From Himantopus leucocephalus (Eukaryota; Chordata; Aves; Charadriiformes; Recurvirostridae): a stretch of 64,000 nucleotides of DNA. Below the pieces are notes generated by a model. It did no database searches and was not told the origin of the DNA. It saw nothing but the letters and a program-made list of their open reading frames with translations. Below are positions 1 to 13,015 of this stretch, in pieces; position 1 is the stretch's first letter; every line of letters starts with the position of its first letter. The stretch lies in contig RSEF01000003.1 of the NCBI GenBank assembly GCA_003993805.1, forward strand, positions 60,793,759 to 60,857,758. Direction: 5' to 3'. A program made the position numbers and the translations under genes.

Positions 1-2758
1 TGGGGGTGAATTCAAACAACCTTAATGAAATTAAATGTTTAGTTCTGCTATCACAGAGAGTGGTATTTGTTTCACTTTTTGTTGGTACCCATCTGTCATG
101 GTTAAGCTGCTGCAATGAAGTATGTGGCTTAGAGGTCTAAATTCTTTCACTCCATGCACAATAAAGAGGAAGCCACTGTGAATTAAAGAGCTGTAATTCC
201 ATGAAGCATTCGGTGATGTTGTTGTAAAACCAAGATGTTTTGCATAATAAAATAACCCCAAGTGAGAATTTTATCCTTCTCATGCTTGATTTGAATTTTA
301 CAAGGCAGATGGCAAATAATTAAGGTTGCATAACATTTCCCATTAAAAGAGCCTTGTTTCAGTCTCTCTATAATTTTACTAGATTTAAATGGTTTGGCCT
401 TTGTTTCTCTTTTGCCAGGTTCTCTCCCTCCTTTTTTTACTTTGTTCATCTTCAGCAAATGGACCAATTGCTGGAGAGTGAGACTTGGGGAGTAATGGGG
501 ACTTCTTGGAAAAAAAACTTAATATCCGTCTTGTAGGGATGGCTTACGGCCACCAAACTTTAAAGGAGACGTCTGAAACTGAGAACAGTATGAATTTGGT
601 TTTAGTGCTACACCTCCTCCTCTGCCTGTGAAAAGCCATCCAAATTATCCACGTAAAAAGTGACGGTTAGCTCATGCCTGATAGGGATGCATTCAGCATT
701 TAAGTGCTATATTTCTGTCCAGGTTTTTTGGCTGAACCGAGGCAGCAGCCTTTCCTCGCAAACGCTTTGGCCTCATCAGTGTTCGCGTGATTCACCATCC
801 CCATGGAATGAGTGAGCACGCTCCTCCCTGGAGCTCCCAGGGCTGAGCGGGACTTTCTTTCCCCAGCTGCTTCCAGTCTCTGCAGGCTGCTTTGGCACCA
901 GGCACACCGACTACCGGCATAGAGGCTTGCTCTCCTCCAGTGCTGCCCAGGTACCTGCTGCTGGGGATGCAGGAAAAGCGACCTGATGCCACTAAACAGA
1001 GGTGGGGAGGAAGAGGTGTTTGGGTTGGAACAATGCTAGCCAGAAAACTGCAAGGGTAAAAAGTAGAAAGGCAGGAGAAGAGAGTTGCAGGGTGGCAGGT
1101 TCAGGAGCGAGGAGAAGGAGGATGAGGTGGCGCCTGAGGAGATGCGGTGGGGGATGTAAGATCAGGAGAGGAGGAAAGGATGCTATTCGATAGGGAGAGG
1201 GGAACAGGAGTGCAGCTGGTGGAAAGGAATGGAAAATGTTAGCAAAAACATGTTGTTCTCCCCATCTAGTGGCAGGGTGGTAAGTTTGCCAAATCAATTT
1301 CTGTTATCCCAGAGAATACAGCATTGAGATTTCCTGAACTCATTTGATAATTGGGGGGTGAGGGGGGAGGGTAAAGTTACCTGTTTTTTTATGCTTGTAT
1401 GTTTTTAATTTTAGGTGACTGATACATGTCAGTACATAATGCAAACTTCTGGTTAACTTTAAGGTTCCAAGTTGAAGCACTGAAAAGTTAGGAAATCTCA
1501 GAGTGAAACTTGCCCATGCAGCTTGGTTTAATATAACCTATGCGTGTACATACTATCAAATAATTAAACATGGGATTGCTCTCTTGGAAGTTAATAGACC
1601 TCTCGTCGGTAAGCCTAAACAACTGTGAATGAAGTCAGGCTTTGATCTATGACAGCAGTACTGCATACCTAAAGTTGTAAAGATACAGCTTAATGGGAAC
1701 TTCATTGCAATGTTTTTCTAGGTCAGTGTCTAAAAACCTTCTAGGATTTGAAACAGTTTATAGTTTATTTACTAGAAACATTAGTCCAAATACAAAGATT
1801 TGTGTAAGTCTTACTATCAAGAATGAAGGGCATTTGTTGCAAAATACTGGGCACTTAAGTGTTTTGGCTTAAAATAACTTCTGGGTTTGTTTTTTATTCT
1901 TGAATACTTAAAACGGTGTTAAACAGATTTATTTTGATTATGGCATGATGCAGTGCATAGTCAGATGTTTTACATTACATATTCTGTCATGTCATCCTTA
2001 TACAACAATAAAAAATTAGATCTAAAGGACAAAGCAACAAGTTTAATACTTAGCCTATTCATTGTTCTGTCTGTTAAACACAATCCAACCAGCACCATGG
2101 TGGATTTTCCCCAGGTAACTAAGCCATCAAATACAATGACAGTAATACTTTTTTTTTTTAACACCATCTTTGATTTGGTGGATAGACAGACTGCCTATGT
2201 ATATCAGACTATAAAAGCAATGGGATGCAATGGGATGAGATAAGATTTTTGTTGCTCCTTTTAGGAAAGTAGACTAAGAAATGTTGGTTTTGATTTATTT
2301 TCTGTGGCAACCTGTTCTTATATATGTTATTTGTCTAGAAGACTTAATTTTCGGGGGTTGTTAAAATCTGAGTACAGCTGGATCCCCTCAGACCTGTTTT
2401 GAAATCATGGAACATGCTTAAAAAGCTAGTCAGTCAGAGGCAAAAGGTTTCCCTGAACACTGATGGGGGAAAAAAAAGTGAAATTTATGTCTCCAAAGGC
2501 TAAGAGCTGCAAATTATGGCAGTCAGGCAATCCAATCACCAAGATAGCTAACAAGCAAGTGCTTGGAAAGCCAACAACACCAGTGCTTAAGGAACTAAAT
2601 AAAAACTTGCATGGGCTTGGAATGATTTATGCCTTTATGATGTATAAAGAGTTGTCATAGTACTGGACTTAGGGCAAATATTTATGCTGTCAATAGAGTA
2701 GTCTGTGGCTGTGTCTAAGAGAAATCAACTGCCCATGGAGATTCTATAGAGAAACAAG

Positions 2759-2786
2759 TTTTGTTTGTTTGTTTGTTTGTTTTGTT
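2759..2786. repeat. (TTTG)n microsatellite
   Basis: Short run of about six TTTG units with one imperfect unit at the right end, inside intron 1. Confidence 0.85.
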
Positions 2787-5700
2787 AAAAAAAAGCTTAT
2801 GCACATGGAGAGGGGGTGGGAGTATGTAAAGATAAGCTCCACTTTTTAGTGGTGTGACACTCAGGCTAAGATCCCGGAAAGAACCTGGGGAAAAAATATA
2901 CTTTGGTTTTGCTAGTGTACCTGAAGTGATGAATTAGTCTTATAAAATGAAGGCCAAAGAGCTCTAGTAACCATTTGATGTGTTCATATTAAAGAAACTT
3001 TAAAAGTAAATGTTAGTGTTATTTAAAGGTTGTATGTGAGTACCTTGCTGTTCAAATACGTAACTTTGCCTTTCTAAACACATATTCATTTATATAGCTT
3101 TTCCAAGGATATGGAGCTCAGAAATATCTAAAGTTGTTTGTGCAGCCTCAGTTCTGCATGTGCAGTGTTTTAATTAGCTATTAGAGTCTGCTGCCCTTAT
3201 GCCAAGCAATACCTTACTCCTCAGGAAGTCCTGTTTCTTGGCCACTGGATATCAGTAAAGAACTGGTCTCTGAATTGAAAATAGAGTTTTCCACTTTCCT
3301 GTGATGTTCACTTTGAAAGACAAGTTTTCCAATAAATGATGTCTTGAGGATTTAGTTGAGCTCTTGGCTAGTAGTAACCGCATTTGTCTTGTGCCTCCTT
3401 AAATATGACAGTGTAGTCCTGGCACAGTTTTTATTTTTGACGGTGATTTAAGTAATTAAGGACAAGTCACGCAACAGAAATATATTTTCTTTAGTCAGTG
3501 TTTCAGCTTTGTTCCCTGTCCAGCAATAGTAGGAAACATTCCTTTTTGCTTCACTGTTTCTGAATATATGCATTTTGCATCACATTAAATTCTTGCTTTA
3601 TTTAGCTTGCAGTAATAGGATATATCTTTCATATGAAGAATGGGAGAAGAATTAGGAAATGGAGTGTTGCACTTGCTGTAAGTAGTTACAGCATCCCTTC
3701 TAGCGAGGTAGAGGCAGGCTAGCAGAAAACCGCTTGTTTTCCTCAGGCAAGTGTACTCTTGATTAGAGTAATGGCTTGAATGTGTGCATCCAGGAACTTA
3801 ACTGCTAAATAACAGCATGCAGTCTTTGTAGTTTTAACTGTTTCAGAAATAATTGTCTGCGCAGAGTTGGTTTTATAAACAAAGCATGGCTTCTGTGATT
3901 CTTCCTGCTGTCTTTAGTTGAGAGGTGGTTGTTGCTATAGCGACTGGCAGGCATTATTCATGTTTTATTTTGCTAAGGCTGGAAGGAGGACTCTGAACAT
4001 CTCTGCAGAATTTGTGAGCTGCAGAGCTTTGCCCAGGAAACGCTGCAGCAGTGAAACAATTACCTATGTTACTTGTATTGGTCCCATTAACTTGCAGGTG
4101 GTCTAGAATTTACCTCCCTCTGGAACAGAAATCCCAGCAGATGTCCCAGGCATAAATCTAAGTGGCCTAATGTGGTATTGTGCGAAGATAATTAAGTACC
4201 AGGAGCAGCATAGCTATCTCAGTGTAATGCTTAACTTGGCTTTTCAGCCAAGATGAGCTCCTCTGTTGGAGTCTGGTGCTGACAAGGCGCTCTCATTTTC
4301 AGTACCTGCGTTAGCTTGGGGTGCTGAGGCAGGAGGTGAAACCCACACAGCAATGAACTTTTTCCTTAGTAAACAATGTCGTGGTACTTCATTATTTAAG
4401 AAGCCGCATCTTGCAGAAATCTCTGTGGCTTCTATAGCCAATTATAGTCAATTTTACCCTATGCTCCTTTGCAGGGAGCACTAAATGCCTTAGACTGTTA
4501 GCGTTAAACAATACTACTACTTACTTTTTCCGCCACATCCTCCCTTCTTGTGTCTTGAAGATCCCCATTTTTACTAATTCTTTGGTAAAATATTCAATAA
4601 GATCTCACTAAAGGCAGTTGTCAGGGCTTATGCAGAGCAATTTCTTTGGGAGTAAAACACTTTCAGTCTTAAGTCATTTACTTGTCTGTTTTTGCAAGTG
4701 TATTTTTCGTATTGCTGACTGTAAGATGAAAATAGCCACTAAATCTATAGGCTAGATTGAAGTTATCCTATTTCTCTTCTCGCAATGGGCACCCATTTAT
4801 TCTCTCACAAATGAAGTAATTCGACAGTTTCTCTTGCAATGCAATTTTCTTCATAGAAGCAAAAGGATGAGACTGAAGATGGTTTAAAGCAATTATGGGA
4901 TGAAGGCCAGGAGTCCACTTAGTCCAGTGGATACCGTGATCCTGAGTTTAAAGTAATTGAAAGCAGAAATCTTGGATAATGGAAATCTCTTAAGCTTTAT
5001 TGTAGGTGTCTTTTAATAGGGATGGGAAGTGAGGGAATTGTCCTTCATGTGGCAGGCTAGTAACTCGGAATCTAGTGAGAGCTGCTGTACTGCTGGTAGA
5101 AGCTCTGTGGAAAGTGGTTGGGGGTACCCAGAAGGTCAGGGAGCTGGGCAGTGTGTCCTAAAAGTAATGCAGTGGGAGAGCTGTGTTGTAGGTCTTAATT
5201 GCATAGGTGACAATGCAGAGTAACCTAACTAGAAAGAAGGCTTTGAAGGGGTATAGTACTATTTTTGACCTTTTCTCTGCTTACAAAGTTCATATCACTT
5301 CATTTTTGCAGTGCATTATGTCTCTTTAAAACACTTCCAGCCCTTCTTGTGTGTGTGAGGGGAATGCTAGAAACACCCTATAACTTAGAGTATTCCTGCA
5401 GTTACACACACAGCAGAGACAGATCATTAAAGCAGAAAAAATAAGCTGCTGAAATCTATCTCTTCTGTAAAATGCCCTGAAAGCCCACTCCTATCTGAAT
5501 TCGCACCCTATAGGAAAAAAAAAAGTGGTTCCAAAGCCTCACCTTGCTTCCATGGTCTAAACCTCACTTGTCAAGAGCAAAGCTCAGCAGACTGAGGTAT
5601 CAGTAAAGATAACAAGTGTTTGTTCTTACATAGGGCACCTGTGCCTGCACCTGAATATGCTATGTGCTTATGGGGATGTCCCCATATGGCAACAGGATCA

Positions 5701-8560
5701 CTCTCTTACTATAGAAAGGGATTAATGAGGCAGAAAGACAGTTGTGCCTTGTTTTTGAATGATCAGTGTGTTGCCATGGCAGAAGTACCAGTTACAGACC
5801 TCCTCTCTATCTTAAACATGAAGTCACTGGGATGGTAGCTATGATCCTCGGTGCACATGGCCTTAAGTCTTGTAAGAGCAGTGCAGCCTGAACAAATTTG
5901 GGAAGAGTTGAAAGCATGGGTATGCACTGAGCTCAGCAGGGATGTGATGGCTTGTGTATGTCAGTGGGCTGGCAAGAAGAAAGCACTGTGTTGGTCTGGG
6001 AGCCTGTGGGAGTCTCCTAAATTAATCAGTAGATACTGTTCATTTTGTGAAATATTCATTTTAGTTAAAAATACATATTGCTTCAAAAGAGTGTTTTGTT
6101 TTATTTTATTTTACTTTTTACTTTGAGGGAGAGAAATCATTACCTTTTCTTATTGCAAAGCTGAGACCAAAGAGATTGCTTTGTTTTTAAAAATGTTAAG
6201 ATCTCAAGATCGAATTGCTTAGTAAAGTGATGTATAGCAAAGTATCCATTTTCCCCTTCTTTCTGTCCCCATATTCACTTTACTACAGTTGCTATCTGTG
6301 TTTTTGTAGAACCCAAAGGCTGCAATATGCTTTGATCATTCTGCCCTCTGAACAGGGATATCAAGTAATGAATACTCAAGTTGCTCTCCCCGGCTCAAAT
6401 CATCTGACCTTGGGATCAGTGTCATACTGAAACCAGGCTAGTCTGTGCCTAGTTCTCCAGTTCTCAGTGGCAGATGTAAGCGTCACCGTGACTTGGAAAT
6501 ACTTACAGGAATTACCTCATAGTTTGGAGCAAGCTCTCTAGTTGGAGTCCAGAAAAGTTTTTCATCTAGAAAAATGTACAGGTGCGCCATTTCATAATCT
6601 CTGAGGTGACCTTCCATGTACAACTATTACAACAATATACTGACACAGATCCTGGATGTGAGGATCTGTCTGACATTGTGGTACCAAATGCTGCCTGCAG
6701 CGGTCAGAAGTCTGAGGAGGTGAGGCAGATGGTACTCTTGCACCTTGGCTGAAAGGGTTTTGCCCTTGAGCAACAGGCTCACAAATATATCGCTGCAGGT
6801 TGCATATCGCTCAGTCTTGGTGTTTGATGAGCACGTGGCCTAAGACAGGCTGAGCAGCACAAAATGATGGGAGTCAGGAAGTGAGGTTGCCGTGCGTGCC
6901 CTCAGGTGGTGGCATTTCAGCTTTTATTTTGGTGATGTGTAATTAAAAAGCTTCTTTTTGTGTCTCTCATCTGTATCTGGCTGGGCTTGCCAGCTGCCTG
7001 ATAAGCTGCAGAACCACTGCTTCACAGCACAGGCTTTTTCAGCAGATAACCGGGATCTTTTTTCCATCATTGTTTTATATTGCAGTATCATGATGCAATA
7101 TAATTATCCAGAGGAAACAATGTGAGTGTCTGCTTTTGTGTAAATGCTGCTACAATTACTGTGTTTCTTTTGTCATCTTTAAGAGACTAAGCAGCAGAAG
7201 GGTTCTCCCTACAAAGGCACTCAGTTTGGTATGTTCTCCTACATTATTTAATATTTTTGGATGCAATGCTTTTTAAAGCCAGCATAGGCAGCCAAAAGTA
7301 ATCTTTCATAAATATGCATCTCCCAATAAAGCAGTTACACAATTTTAATTTTAAAAAAAAAAAGCGTCCCTTTCCTTGTATTTATTTGCGTCATCCAGTT
7401 TTATGTCTGTGGATTGTTTCCAAAGAAATCTATTTATGCTTCTGTTTTTAGTGTTTTACAGTTTAGTGCTGAATTAGCTGTGACCGTTTTAAATCATCTG
7501 TTTATCTTCCTAGTCTACAATACGATGAAAACAATGGCAACTTCTATACTATTCCATGAGTATTAAACACTAATGCTGGTGAGTTTTCATTTATACTTAG
7601 CTCAGCCAGGACACCAGAGATGAAGAACATTAGTAACAGTGCTTTGTATGGCAAGTCTGATGGTAGACTTCTGTGGTAAGTGCCAAAGCAAAAAGAACTG
7701 GGATGGTCACGCAGCTTTGTGTCTCTTAGTTTATTTATGTTTGCAAACCAGACCCTTAAGTTCCACAGTGTTGGAAGTATGAAGCTATGTACTTCAACTT
7801 CAAGCTTCTAAGAATTGGAAATATTTTAATGTAAAATTAATTCATAAGTGTGTTTAAATAAGGCATGAACCTTGCTTTGCTGCACTGTTTCAGTGAGTAG
7901 AAATGAAATACAGGTATCTTGTCACTCTTCTACATCAAACCTCTAACTTGCAAATGTTCTCTGTAAGTACTGCTGTTCAGACTTTAAAAGAATAGGCATC
8001 TTCCATTTGCTTGTGATGGAAATTTCAAAAAGCTTATACCCGAAATTGTGAAGACTTGTATTACCTGTACTAAAAATAGCAAATCGGTCTATAGTCTACA
8101 AGTATTCTTTGCTTCACCCTGGTTCCCTCAACAGTTCCTTCGACCTACTTCCCTTAACAAGAGGATTTAAGTGTTGGCATCTAACCAAAATTAGGCACAT
8201 CTCTCTATTCTTTTAAAATGGAAATCTAGATCTTAATTTTAAATCACTGGAGTGCATTAGATCTAAGACTCCTAGAGAATTCACACACATCGTGGTTCTT
8301 ATTGCCTCACTGCTATAGTAATGGGCAGAACCTTGTAAATCTCTTTAAAATAATTTTATCAGTGTTTCTAATTAGAACAGTTTGTCACAAAAGGGTTTTG
8401 ATTTGAGCTCTAATGGCATAACTATACCCATTCTGCTAACAGTTTTCTGAAGCATTTAAATTAAGAAGGCTGAGGATGTCGGTTTGGATATGTTTATTTT
8501 TCCTCTGAAGTGGTAGCTGTGTTAGGGAAATCTTTCTAGTGTCTCTGTATGAACCATCTA

Positions 8561-8609
8561 NAATTACCATTGAATGGAGTTCGGAAGGGGGGGGGGGGGG
8601 GGGGGGGGG
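8561..8609. other. single N followed by a G23 homopolymer
   Basis: One undetermined base at 8561 lies 26 bases before a run of 23 G (8587-8609). The length of such a run is rarely correct in a draft assembly, so treat both as assembly-limited sequence. Confidence 0.85.
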
Positions 8610-11600
8610 CTTGACAGTAAGTGTGCAAAGTATAGATTTTCCATCCTGATGCTTCAGTTCTGTTCCTATCTGCATGCTCTTCCCCAAAGGATTAACCTGA
8701 AAGCAAGCTAGTGCACTGTCAGTGTCTTGGTTACCCCCTTCCCTAAAAAGCTCACATGTCTTGTGACCAAGCAGCTGCAAAATGCACGTTAATGTCACGC
8801 AGGCTTCCCTTCCTATCTGAATCCTCTCCTTGTCCTTCCTGCAATCTATTGCTCAGTCTTACAGTCCCCCCCATCCCCAGATATTCCCCTTGCTTTTCCC
8901 ATCCTGTTGTGCAAAAAACTCTTGATTTCTGAGCTCACCCCCAGAGCTGCTCTCAGCCTCCCAGCTGAACTCCCCACTGAACCGGTCTCTGAGCCTTCCT
9001 GGAGACACCAGGAAGCTCTTTGTCCACAGTGACCGAGAGCAGGGGTTTCTTTCTGTGCTGCTTTGCTCCTGACCTCAGCAACTGCTCAGGGAGCATCTAC
9101 TGGCCACCGGGACGGCACATCCGCTGCACAGGAAGGGCTCTGCACCAAGATTTTAAAGGATGAAGTTTGCTTCAGAATGGTCTGTGGGTAGGAGCTGAGT
9201 GCTGGCAGGCTGCTCACTCTTTGGAGGTCAGCAGCAACCCACAAACCACCATTTATTGCTTCCTGCAGGGAACAGAAGTTTGAAGTTGTTGCAGAGGAGG
9301 AGAAAAGGAGGAGATGCTTTATATGAATAAATGATGATGCTTAGTTCCTGTGTTCCTGCACGGTTCAAGTGTCAGACTAGACATCTCGGACACAGCTATT
9401 CTGAGCAGTACGTACAAATGAATTTCAGTGATGAGAAAAGGACATGGTTTGGTTTTGTGTTGTGTTCAAGCCTGGGTCTCTCTACTGGATCCATCTCCAT
9501 GCTTCTCAGCAGGGTCGTATTGTATAGCATGTGTTAGTTGAAAGTAAGAATTTTCCTGCTATCTCATTTTGAAGGCCTGTACTTTCATAACTGTTTTGTG
9601 TGTGCTTACAAAAGCAAAGCTAGCGCTGGTCACAGTGTAGTTTTGGTACATTCAAAGCACTGTTTTATAATAATCTTAGGAAAAAAAGTACATCAAGTCC
9701 TGAACAAGATTAGGGCTCCAGAGTGTACTTACGTAGTGAATAAATGAAAGCAAGGAATAGCCTTGACTCAGCTCAGACACAGCTGGTGGAAGCAGCAGTG
9801 TAAGGAAGCCGGTCTGTCCAAGGTCAGGCCAACTTCCAGTACAGCGCAGCACACCAGAAAATGTTGTCTCCGCCTGTGTGGGAACAGATTGTTAGGCTGC
9901 TTCTCCCTAAGCTCTTCTGGAGGGGTAGTTTCAGAGTTGTTATGGACAAGTGGATGTTGTGAAAACTATAGTCTTTAACAAGTGTGCATGCGGGTCTTTT
10001 CTTGTGTATTTTTTAAGACTTACTAATTTTGGTAATTTTGGGCCAGCCGTAGGACTCTCAGACCTATTTATCTCTGGGGACATCGCTGTCCTATGTTCCT
10101 AAGCTTCCAATTTTAAAATACAAGTAAAAGATAAGTATGGAGTGCAAGTATGGAATGAATGCGGTACTTAACTCTAGAGCAATAAATGGCACTAAAATAT
10201 TAGTTAGTATATTGTTAGTCTAAGTATATACATGGACACTATTGATAATACAAATAATAAGAAATGCTAAACACTTGCAAGATATATTTTACTGTAAATA
10301 TGGAGAGTAGCTTTTACACGTGTACATATTGCCAAAGTCTTATAAGTTGTGGATGTAAGAAGAGGCAAAAGTCACAAGCAGCGGGAAAGCTTTTATTCAT
10401 GTTGAGCTTTGTTTTCCCCTTTATCCAGCCCCTGGGTCGTGGCTTACGTTAATTTTTTAGTAGGATAAATAGTTTAGTTCTGCCGTTAGAGAGAATTTCA
10501 CATCCAAACTTGCTCTTTAGTCTTGAAGTTCAATGCTGTTGCTTTAGAATAGGACAGTTGCTGAATGCTCAGACTCTTATTCCAAATCAGATACCCAGGA
10601 TTTTGGTCTTAATGTTATTCTGTATTTAAGCTAATAAATTTTGTCAGCCCGCCCAGCACAGCAATACCTCTGATTTGATTGAGTTGCTAGCCAGCCACTG
10701 TTCTTAGCGGCTAGGTAAAACTGCCTCGAGTAGACCCACTTCTTCATTCTTGCTTATACAGTCCTAAGAGGCTCTGTTCTCTGCTTAATTCTGACTAGTT
10801 CAAACAATGCATTTTTACGTTGTGCGTATCAGGCATAAGATGCTATATAAAATAAGTATGTCAACTAATGATAAGGGGGTTTTGTTTGTTTTTGGAGCAA
10901 TGTTCATTGAAAGTAGTGGAATTGGATGCTAAGGAGTACAGAATATAGCAGTTCTCAGTTAACTCTATTCTAAATTTCCCAGTTTAAGGCTGGATTTCCT
11001 CTGCTACATTTTGGCAACACTTTTTAAATGAGGCACTATTTTGTTCCAGTTGTCACTTCTGATGCCTTCTCTATCTCCCAACACACACCCCCTGGCAGTC
11101 TTTGACAGTTAAGTAGCTGTTCAGTCCAACTGGGGGATAAGCTGACAAGTGACAGGGACAGAATAGCTAGATATTTATTTTTTTAGTTTTTTTCCCCTTT
11201 AGTCCCTCCTCCTCTGTTCGAGCTATTTCTTTTTTCTCCTGGCTGTTTTTCAGTACTTTTGTCTCTCACTTGTGGAATTAGAGCAAGAAACTAGAAAGCA
11301 CTATTTTCTCTTCGCTGCTCAGTGCACCCTTTACCCAGAGATGTATTTGAACTGTCAGGCACACGTAGCTGTCTCCACACATGCCTCGGGCTTACCCGTG
11401 CTCTCATCCATGGTTCCGCAGCCCTTGGATGGTTCCCCTTTTGAGATGTTTGCTAGGGTGCAGTTATGGGGGGCTGCTGTGCACGTCCTGACCTTCACAT
11501 GGGTCCGAGCACCATCTTTTGCTTATGGTCCCCAAGCGCCCCCTCCCACTGATGATGTCCTTCCTCAGCTGAACAGAGCTTTAACATCATCTTTCCAGGT

Positions 11601-12537
11601 TTCCAGTCTTGCTGTGGGGCCTCTGGTTTGCCATTCACCTCACTGGGGATAGCTGTTTCATGTCGTGCAAACATGTACTTGATTTGCCATGGTCTGAAAA
11701 GCAAATGCTTGTAATCTGTACAGCTCTTGTGTTTTTGACAAAGCCTGTCAAAATGCCAGTGTGACACTTCCAAGCTCACTGTTTCCTCGGGATTCTGTGT
11801 TTTTTCCAAGGTCTGGGCAAATGTTCTTCCTGCTTTCCAGGGCACCCTCCCAGGGCCTCTCAGTCAGGCTTTTGCCCTTAGATGTGCTGTCTTGCTTAGT
11901 CTCTCAGGCTAGTCTCCTTGCACCAGAGCTTTCCGTTGGTAAAAAAAGTACTAAAAGCTTATAGTTTTCCTCCTTTTTCAAGGTTTCCTATAAGACTTTT
12001 TCTCAGCTTTGCATCTTTTAAGATAGAATTTCTCTTTGCTCTTCTTTTGCTTCCTGCTGCTAGTAATTACTATTTCTCCTCACACAGACCCCTTTGGAGA
12101 AGCTGGAGAGAGCTGTTTTTTTTTGCTTGAAGAGGAACACCTTAGATAAAATGTCTTTTAATAACCTTATAGTCTGTCTGACAGATACAGATCATGGAGC
12201 AGCCTTTTTTTTAAGTATCTCTTGCTGTTATAAAATGGTTTTTCCCCCTCTTAAAAAGTAAGCTTTGGTACAAGTACTTGGGACAGGGAATCTTAGCCGC
12301 TGTGGGAAGTGACTGAATGTAATTATAATGGCTGTATGAGAAACGGGGTAAATTGACATCCTGTATGAAATTGGTTATCAGTCTTTCTAGAACTTGTACT
12401 CATCCTGGTAACAGAAGCATTGATTGAACCTGTCTGAATGTGAACACATAGACATATTAGAACTAATCATAGATTAGTAAATAGAGTTAATTTCTGTCAG
12501 AAACCTGGTTTTTTAGGAATACCCTGCCAGCGTATTG

Positions 12538-12585
12538 TGTCATGGTTTCGGCTGGGATAGAGTTAACTTTCTTACTAGCAAGGTA
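12538..12585 (+). repeat. fragment of an ERVL-like LTR 5' end
   Basis: The stretch starting TGTCATGGTTTCGGCTGGGA and followed by TAGAGTTAACTTTCTT resembles the start of LTRs that are very common in bird genomes (from memory, ERVL type). Similarity fades after about 50 bases, so only a scrap remains. No internal retroviral gene is present nearby. Confidence 0.55.
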
Positions 12586-12799
12586 AAACTTCTTACGAGT
12601 TCAAGGTAAAATTAAAAGCTGAACCTACAGAGATCTTCTCTAGCACTGGTCAGCCTTATGCATCCCTTTCTTTCAGCCCTGCCTCTGGAATGTTTAAATA
12701 CTGAATTCTGTGCTGCAACTGGTTTTACTTCAGAGCTCAGTGTTTACGAATGCATACGGATTTGTAGCAGTACACTTTTTTTTTCGTCTTCCTTTTTTC

Positions 12800-12912
12800 C
12801 TCCCTTCCAGATAGAGAAACTGAGGTCTACTTTTCTTTTTTGTACGAGGCCATATAGTAATGGCAGAGCTGAGAGAGAGGAGCTGAGTGTCTTTGATTCC
12901 CACTCAGGGTTT
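12800..12912 (+). repeat. possible MIR / CORE-SINE remnant
   Basis: The words GAGAAACTGAGG, GGCCATATAGTAATGGCAGA and a final TTCCCA follow the order of the 3' half of MIR elements (AAACTGAGG..., AGTAAGTGGCAGAGCT..., GATTC). They are interrupted by a T-rich insertion. A CCTTTTTTCCTCCCTTCCAG tract just before it also looks like a decoy 3' splice site. Assignment is by eye. Confidence 0.45.
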
Positions 12913-13015
12913 TATTATACATTATGCTACATCCTTAAAAGACCAAAATATAACGATGTAGTGCATGTATCAGGATGGCAGCAGAATTCTTTATGTTGCT
13001 TTGGAGATGTAGTTG

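Larger units (their letters stand above)
1..12537. other. 3' part of MAP7 intron 1, no gene seen
   Basis: There is no convincing coding exon here. Open frames are short, lack conserved composition and do not end in usable phase-1 donors. No CpG-island promoter is visible, so the main MAP7 promoter is probably upstream. Contents noted: a moderately GC-rich stretch at about 780-1000, a purine-rich strand at about 1003-1215, a (TTTG)n repeat near 2.76 kb, a single N and G23 run at about 8.56-8.61 kb, and an inverted repeat near 7.09 kb. The intron assignment is inferred from the gene structure to the right. Confidence 0.75.

Noticed and set aside
780..1000. CpG-island promoter or alternative first exon of MAP7
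   Set aside because: GC is only moderately raised, CpG is sparse, and no ATG-led segment ends in a phase-1 donor that would join exon 2.
11272..11652. 126-codon open frame on the + strand in intron 1
   Set aside because: Composition is unremarkable, an antisense frame of nearly equal length overlaps it, and no known protein pattern is visible.
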